Source of the DNA: Coniochaeta sp. PMI_546
Taxonomy: Eukaryota > Ascomycota > Sordariomycetes > Coniochaetales > Coniochaetaceae
Assembly (NCBI GenBank): GCA_021432605.1
Contig: MU271143.1
Location: forward strand, 133,277 to 197,276
Reading direction: 5' to 3'
DNA: 64,000 bases
In this document: positions 57,310 to 64,000 of the stretch, piece by piece
How positions within the stretch are numbered: position 1 is the stretch's first letter
Layout: each line of letters begins with the position of its first letter
Notes under the pieces: model-generated
Told to the model about the DNA's origin: nothing
The model's input: the letters and a program-made list of their open reading frames with translations, nothing else
The model's database searches: none
Program-made: the position numbers and the translations under genes

Positions 57310-58330
57310 GCGAAGAGGAATGATGCTACAACCGCGATGGAGATATGATAGAACAGTATTTGTCATGTCAGACCCCAGCAATGGCGATCCCATTACATGG
57401 ACCGACAGTTTGGATGCTACCAGAGCAGGGCAACAACCTGACCGAGCTTGAAAATACGCCAGGACAGTCCACCGCCCGGTGGAAACAGAGCAAACACCGC
57501 CACATCTGCCTGCAAACATGATAGACTTTCAACAGAGGCAGAAATTGGCATCGGTATAGGCATCGCCATGGGCTTCTTGATCATCATCGGCTCCGGCTGC
57601 TTGATCTGGCGGCACCGCAAGAAGCGACATTCAAGCAAGAACGCAGGAGGAACGTACACCCCCAGAAGTGAGATATCGGACAACCCCGAGCTGCACACAT
57701 AGGCATTTGCCGACTCACATAGCGGTGGATACAACGGCCGAAGTGACCTGTCAGGGGCTAATTGCCGAGCTGGATTATGATGACAAGTTGGGAAAGCAGG
57801 CAGCATCAGTTCCTCTCCGTCGGGGGATGAGGAACCATGTGCGCATGAGATGGAAACGTAAGCATAAGCAGTACCAGTACAGCTCTAGGAGATGGCGGCC
57901 TATCCCTTCCAGCGTGACGACGATGCAGCGTACAAACCTGATTCGAACCAGCATACGACCGAGCTCTCGCCGCAAAGTCCCCTCCAGCGTTATCAGTCCG
58001 TGCGACCTGGCGACAGACAGAGCTTGCTGCCTTCACCGAAAATCAGTAAGCCAGCAACAGTTGCAGTACTACATGGCGGGCAGGACACGAGATATCGACG
58101 GTAGAGGCATGTACCAAGCTCAGCGCAGGAAATGGCGGTCAGAACCCTTACCCAAGTCAGCCCGATGCTACAAAACCCGGTTTGGCAAGCAGAGCCCCAC
58201 GCGGCCCAGCTCAGCTAACTGATGGAGGAGCACCGGCGGTTGAAGGACCAGAAGATGCTTCAGCCTTAGCAGATAGAGGAACAGTAAGCGGCGCTTCGTG
58301 AGAAAATAGCCGCTGCCAAGGGGGCTCAGT
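57310..58330 (+). pseudogene. Decayed gene for a single-pass cell-surface protein
   Basis: Pieces of one protein type lie in order but in different frames. A cysteine-containing piece CYNRDGDMIEQYLSC begins at 57324. A Ser/Thr linker and a transmembrane helix with basic stop-transfer follow (EIGIGIGIAMGFLIIIGSG then RHRKKRH, about 57535-57630). Next are acidic/Pro/Gln-rich pieces (AELDYDDKLGK; YPSQPDATKPG). Last is a charged coiled-coil end (MEEHRRLKDQKML, QIEEQ, AALREKIAAAK) around 58222-58315. The order matches fungal secreted-type proteins with an outer cysteine domain, one helix and a cytosolic tail. The frame is broken repeatedly. In the last piece the stop codons TAG at 58267 and TAA at 58285 stand where CAG and CAA would fit. 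The left border is uncertain, and a live gene with unusual introns is a weaker alternative. Confidence 0.5.
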
Positions 58331-61300
58331 TTCCGGGGACTATGGGCGGCACTTCGTGGCTCTGCTGGATGATGGGCCTGCGATTCGTTCCTGATGGAAC
58401 AAAAGGAGGTCAGGGGTCTAGGAGTGCTAGAAGTGATTGGTCTGGTCGAACAGTGCCTTCGTGTTGTTTGAAGGACATGCACGTCGTGAGATACCACGCA
58501 AACAGACTTCGTCATGTATCACAGCTGTCGGTCCAGGACTCGAGGCCACGATCGGTTCTGCGGGTTGCTATAAGCTCGTCTAGCAAGCTCCCAAGCGCGG
58601 TGGGATGGTCCGTTGGTGGTTGATGGCTACGTGTCCATGAATCCCAGGACGGCCTTGAGGGCAGCCTGCAAGTCATGGTAGCAAACAAGCGCTTTCTCAG
58701 ACAATCTGCTGCAGCCCTAATTCGCCAAGCTGTGACAGCTTGCGTTGATTCGAACTGGAAGACATCCTGCACCTAGAGCCAACAGACTAGCACTCGTGGC
58801 TAAGGAATGGCCATCAGGATGGCTAGTGAAACGTTGATCAACAAGGCTTCTCGTCACCTCAGCATGGTCTCCCTGGCTCAATATCGCACGACTCGCACGA
58901 CTCGCATGTGCAGGTCGCGGATAAGCGTACCGCCTGCCATAATAGTTGCAGACAGACAACTGATCACTTCGACAAAGCACCACGCTTTGCCACACCATCG
59001 TCATTGACTCAGTACAGCCTGAAGACATCGTGTATAGGAATGTTGATCTTCCACTGTAAAGGAAGCAGAGACGCCAACAGCCCAAGCCCCGCTGATACTT
59101 CGCAGGATGGTCCTGTCATGTGTCAGTACGGCGACCAACAGCCCGGCCGCGGCACACACTGCTTCCGGCCAGCGTACAGATACGCGGAGTGTCACAGAGA
59201 GCTTGTCATGAACAAACCAACAGAAACGGAAACGTAAAAAGAAATGAAATGAAGCCACCACCAACAAAGTGTGGCCGCATATATCCGGGCCGGTATGGCG
59301 CATGTCGGCTAGGACGAGGCGTTCTAGCGCCAGCAGACGCTCTTGGTGGGCAGCATGCGCCAAGGATTCCGCGTCCGGTCTGTGGAGGGCGTTTGTGAGA
59401 GTTTGCGTCAAAGTCGGATGTGCTTGCTTCTTCCACGCATGCACGGCCGGATGAAGGATGCGACTGCAGGTTGGGCACTATAGGCCGCATATTAGACGCA
59501 CGAGAAGAGCGTAGAAAGTGCAAGCAGATGCCGACTAACGACGAAAGTGCACATCCTTCGCGGCTGCCGGCGGATGAATCGTGAAGATGCAGCGAGTGAA
59601 AAGGGCAGGTGCGTGAGGCTTGCAGATAGAAGGAGCTAGGTAGGGCGACTCTTTCTGCACTCAGGTGTTCAAATGTTTTCCCGCCGCCTTTAGTGTTGAG
59701 GTACAACCGGGTACAACCACGAGACGACCATAACAGCCAAGACTCTGCAGCAGTCAAGCATGCCCGTCTCTCGCTTATCCAGCGTAATCCTCCTGTCTTG
59801 AGTCTGCAATCCGGGTCCTGTCGTGAGTAGTCGGCAGCTCCAACCAACGGTTGTCGACGGAGAGGCGCTTCTAAGCGCCGACAACATCCTCACACCCCGG
59901 CCTGATTGGTGGAACTCACGCCACGCGACCTGAATGCCCAATATGTAGGACCGCTTGCGCATGTCTAGTGTGGGATTCTAGATGGAATATTGATTGAGGT
60001 GCGCAAGCTTCGTAACATTGCGATGTTGGCGATGTTGAAGCTAGGTGGGGATCAGTTGCACTCGATTCCTCTGCACTGTTGGTGGCGGGGTCTCGACCGG
60101 TCGGTCCCCCGAGGCTTGATTGTTGTCGAAGTTGGAACCCCGTTGTTCTCGGTCATGCTTACATACCTACATTCGATGAGGGGAGCATCGGATGATTCCA
60201 CTAGATGCACAACAAAACAGGAGGATTGATGTGATGGTTTGAGACAGCTTCACCTGCGAGGTAAAGGGAGAATAAGTCAGAGTCTGTGCTGCTTAGGATC
60301 TTCTTCAAGGGTGATCAGGCGGTCCGTGCAGCGAAGTCGATCAAACATGAGAACGGACTGAAACGAAACAACTAGTGTAGTCCCGCTCTCAGCGAGGCCC
60401 TACCCTGAGCCGAAAAATGACGCCTCTATCGGTTAGGAAGCGTTCTATCCCATATCCCTTGCAAGGCCTAACGCGATCATGGTATGGCCAAGCATGGCGC
60501 AACCGGCTTTCCAATACGATAGCTCCTTTGTTAGTGAAGGCCGGATCAACATGGGGGAGCTGCTTCCACTACACTGAACAACGAAAACGTGAGGAATGCG
60601 GCGTGGCCGTCGCGAGCAGTGACCGATTGTGACCAGATCTAGTCTTGGACAGCTATGGTACAGTAGAGGGCACGAGATGCACCATGTATGCAGTGCGGAC
60701 AGAATCCCCATCGGCCAGCTTAGCTACGTGTAGTGTCAAACCTGAGGCGTGCATGAGGCGCAAGAACAAACAAGCGTGAGCGAACTTCGCGGCGTCTCAA
60801 CTCCACCGACTCGCTGCATTTGGTAAAGCTGATACTTGTTGCTTTTCAGAAATACTATGGTCATCTTTAAAACAGTTTTCTCACCCAACAGTCACATCGC
60901 AAAGAAGATGATGCAGTCAGGGCCAAGGTGAGCAAGGTAAGCATCTGAAACCGTACCTTGTTAGCAAGAAATCATTAGGGTGGATTGACGTCCTGTTGGT
61001 CAGGCCGTATAGGGAGATCAACCATCGCACCGGGTCAGCACTTGTAGGCAACTGGAGCCGGGGACCCAAGGCCGTGGAAGGTAGTTTTGTACAGGGTGAG
61101 ATCTGCACTCGAATGCCATCTATTTTTGACTTCTCTTCTGCTTGTCAGCGACAGGTGCTTGCTTTGTTGCTTGTTTGACTTGTGCCGCACGTCTACGCAC
61201 TCGCCAAATGATGGTGGTCAGCACTCTACTATACTAACCCGGGAGCAGAGGAAACTTGATACTGTTCGTTAGTGTCGAACAATATATTGAGAGACAGTCA

Positions 61301-63399
61301 AACACTGAGCGGCGTCCGTCCGATGAACCGCCAACATCCACGCCAGACCCGGAGACGTTCTTATCCCACAGTGTTGCGGAGACGTTCAACCGTCGGACCA
61401 TCGGCGAGGTTCATCCCATCTCCAATTCTCCGCGCCATGGTGGATGAGCTACCTGGCAGAAGATCAAACATGATGTGCGAGCAGGATCCGGGCATTGAAT
61501 ACCATACCTCGTCCTAGCTGCCTTGTGGACCTCACAGTTGGTGTTGATAATCCCTGCTGCCCTAAGGTCTCAGAACCTGAAACATAGCTGGGTTGGCCAT
61601 CCATCGCTGCCGCAACACTTGGAGAGCTCATTTCCAGATCTCTTCTCAGATAGAAAGAAAAACGCATCTTCTCAAATGCAGTCCTTGGGGGTTCTCAAGC
61701 CAAAAGATCAGTGCGAGGAAACGAAACATCGTCCAAAACAACAACCCCTGGACCCGCTCCAGTAAGGTAAAGGCAGGTACTACTATGGTTTGTACCTTAG
61801 GCAGGGGGCTATGGAGAGATCCGTTCGATGTAACGGTCTTGAAGACCCACAGAGGAGGAGAAATTCCGTGCTAGCCGAATCTAAGATATTCCCAAATATC
61901 TCTTTGAGTCTGGTCTTCAATCTCGACGGAATAAAATCCGATTGAAATAAGTCTCATAGGATGAGCATACCGCCGGGAAATATGAACATACGGCAGGTGC
62001 GCCGGCCACTCAGAGAAAACCCACCTTATTACAACACCTGCCCGTTCCCGTTCCAAATATATAGCAGCTTAAACTTCTAGTGTTAAGACGAGGGGTAGTT
62101 CTGGGGGAGGAGGCGGGAGAGGGGAGGGGGGGGTGAAATAGGCGGGCTGGGCGATGAGGCTATACCTAAACAAGCCAAGCGGGCTGACTGCTCGGCCGCT
62201 CTACAAATGGGACGCGCAGCAGTTTGATGACTTAGCCGCGCATCGACGTCCCTTTTGGGTTTGGTCTCCCGCGGAGACGCGCTCTGTCCACCTCCAATCT
62301 CTTTGGCCTTTTTGGACGTTCGAGCCGTGCGCCAACTTTTACGAACAGAACCGTAAATCAGGTTGCACTCGGCTTGGTCTCGACCGATGACTATGTGTTG
62401 CTATGTCGCCTCTAGAGGCAAAAGCTTGAACAACAGGTGTCAGTGCGGCAGGCTACCTGATCTAATCGACGAGCTAGCAAGCAATAGGCAGTTGGATTTA
62501 TCGTCACAGTAACAGGAGGATGCAACTGGCGAACGTCCACTACCTAAGGTATCCATGCGTGTCTTCCAACGGCTGCGCTAGCATAGTGCGGATGGCCTTC
62601 TTCACTGTCTAAGCGTCCAAAGTCGCTACTGATGTCGTTTGTTCTTGACCTCGTCAGCGCATATCGGGTTACTAATGGGGTCTTGCGTCGAGGGAGGGGA
62701 GGGGTCATTGAAGTTTACGTGTACAAAAAAGAAATACTGAGCTATATTCGTCACAAGGGCCGACACGGATGGCCACCTTGCCTTACGGGTACGGTCACAG
62801 GCCGCACTGCCCGGCCCGTTATGTCGGCCAGCAAGCGCTCCTTTAAGATGGCCCATCTTATTTCCATGGGCTACGGTTTGCCGGCGGCAAGCCACTTCGC
62901 TGCCCGGAGGTTTTTTGCAGTGCTCAGGCTGACAGCAGAGACGATACCTGGTTTGGGCAACGAACGTAGGACCGTTGAATCGCAGATGTCAAGGGCAGAC
63001 AAGCTTTTGAGTGCGATGTTCCTTCTTCTGAGCGATGAATTCGAGTTGAGACTCGCAGGAAGACTCATAAGACGGACGGCTATTGATGGCGCCCTCGCGT
63101 GCAGAACCCCAGCTCGCTGGGTTACAATATTGAGAGTCTCGACAACCCACCATCCCAAGTTTTTGCGAACGCTGCATCCTTCGCTGCAAGATCCCAGCAA
63201 TTTCAGATGCAAGCCTTCCGTTCACTTTGGTTCTGGGTTGTTTCCCGATTGCTGTCCCATCAACGCTCCGCACAACAGAGGTACATTGGACAACATTGCC
63301 TCCTCTCGGCCTACAAGGTACTGTCCAGTCAGTACATAGTACATGAGGCTAGTGGTAGCACCCCTGCTCGCGCCTGCAGCCGGGAACCCCTAGCGTTAC
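58331..63399. other. Gene-poor stretch of 5 kb
   Basis: I looked on both strands and recognise no protein family. The longest open frame, 62632-63339, lacks domain features and has biased, random-looking composition. GGTAC motifs appear near 61760-61803, and a G-quadruplex-like run at 62103. Confidence 0.4.
62103..62133 (+). other. G-rich run with G-quadruplex pattern
   Basis: Four runs of three to eight G are separated by loops of 7, 3 and 1 bases, meeting the usual intramolecular quadruplex pattern on the plus strand. No neighbouring gene is recognised, so a role is open. Confidence 0.5.
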
Positions 63400-64000
63400 C
63401 TCGCCTCGTGCCTTCCTGCCTTCTCTCAGATGCTTTTCTGGTTCGTACGCTACTTCCTCTTCTGTCTACATGTAGGTATCTGTACGGCCAAATTACATGG
63501 CCGTCGGTTGCGGTCTCTCACTTTACCACCCTTGTCAACATTCCCAGGTCTTGCATATGAGTGTACCTGGCGGGTATCTTTCTTTTCATCTCGACCTCTC
63601 TGGTCTCTTTTCTTTTTAACGTCAACCCCACGTCTCTCCTCGTCTCTTCTCATCCATGTCCTCTCCCCATGCCTACCTTACTCTCTCTCTCCCTGCGTCA
63701 AAGAAGTTACAAAACACCGGACAGCCCTGTCATCAACACTTTGACCTCCTCCTCATCCTCCTCTCACCTCAGTCTTATGTTCATGTGAGCTACTTAGTAC
63801 CAACAGTCTGGTTGTTTGCGTGCTCGAGCCCCGACCCCTGCATCGTCAACCCTCATCAACCTCGCCATCTTGATATCTTGACTCTCCTTCAGTCTTGGTG
63901 ATCAGAGATATAAAGCCATCGTTCCTCCCGACCTCTCACCTCGACATATCCTCCTCTGCATCATTACCACTCATCTCGAAGACTCAGTCTCGATCACTTC
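63400..64000 (+). promoter_or_regulatory. Probable promoter and leader of a gene right of the window
   Basis: From about 63570 the plus strand is strongly pyrimidine-rich (CTCT, TCCTC, CATC repeats), as in many fungal promoters and 5' UTRs. A TATAAA lies at 63909-63914, followed by a C/T-rich leader without an ATG up to the edge. This fits a plus-strand gene starting beyond 64000. Confidence 0.45.

Noticed and set aside
57955-57975. tRNA B-box-like GGTTCGAATCA on the minus strand
   Set aside because: No A box, acceptor stem or anticodon arm at the right distance.
59001-59847. Overlapping minus-strand frames around 59.0-59.8 kb
   Set aside because: Two frames are open over the same DNA with His/Cys/Arg-rich random-looking products; no splice model gave a recognisable protein.
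62632-63339. Open frame of 235 codons in the gene-poor right end
   Set aside because: No domain, no hydrophobic pattern or family resemblance; codon choice does not look like that of the real genes. RNA evidence would be needed to revive it.

Overview
This is a stretch of nuclear chromosome from a filamentous ascomycete, Pezizomycotina and probably Sordariomycetes. Short spliceosomal introns of about 50-190 nt with CTAAC-type branch sites interrupt most genes, genes lie on both strands with their own promoters, and the gene families are typical of this group (Ecm33, Anp1-type mannosyltransferase, DUF2408, Atg2 of about 2060 residues, a cytochrome b5/acyl-CoA dehydrogenase fusion). I place it no lower than class. 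I found no rRNA, convincing tRNA, CRISPR array or intact transposon.

Layout from left to right. 1-13.7 kb: the 3' part of a DUF2408 gene (+), a YCII-domain protein (-), a peroxisomal Pcs60-like acyl/oxalyl-CoA synthetase (-), the SPF45 splicing factor (+), the GPI cell-wall protein Ecm33 (-) with a 3.5-kb gene-free upstream region, and an HhH-GPD DNA glycosylase (-). 15.6-22.4 kb: an Anp1/Van1-type mannosyltransferase (+), cytochrome bc1 subunit 7 (-), a mitochondrial NAD+ carrier (+) and a tiny membrane protein (-). 23.4-38.1 kb: the autophagy lipid-transfer protein Atg2 (-), a polyamine-oxidase-like flavoprotein (-), a DUF952 protein (+) and the nucleoporin Nup85 (-). 39.1-50.8 kb: a Ubp3/USP10-type deubiquitinase (-), the Sae2/Ctp1/CtIP DNA-end resection factor (-) and a seven-knuckle Gis2/Byr3 protein (+) with very small exons. 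51.6-56.5 kb: a METTL7-like methyltransferase (-), the cytochrome b5/acyl-CoA dehydrogenase fusion (+) and a low-molecular-weight tyrosine phosphatase (+). 56.5-64 kb is gene-poor. It holds one decayed copy of a surface-protein gene, and its right edge looks like the promoter and leader of a gene outside the window.

The genes do not form one pathway or a biosynthetic cluster; most are conserved housekeeping genes. Small themes recur: peroxisome or mitochondrion metabolism (Pcs60, QCR7, NAD+ carrier, polyamine oxidase, acyl-CoA dehydrogenase), cell-wall mannoprotein supply (Anp1, Ecm33), DNA repair (glycosylase, Sae2), RNA handling (SPF45, Gis2) and autophagy (Atg2; Ubp3 is linked to selective autophagy in yeast).

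The least ordinary signals are a dense cluster of GGTACC-centred palindromes at 43.26-43.46 kb with relatives in other intergenic gaps, a GC-AG intron in the DUF2408 gene, 14-35 nt exons in the Gis2 gene, and a pseudogene whose nonsense codons look like C-to-T changes at CpA. I did not find a clearly new biological system. All exon borders were read by eye from splice motifs, phase and family resemblance.
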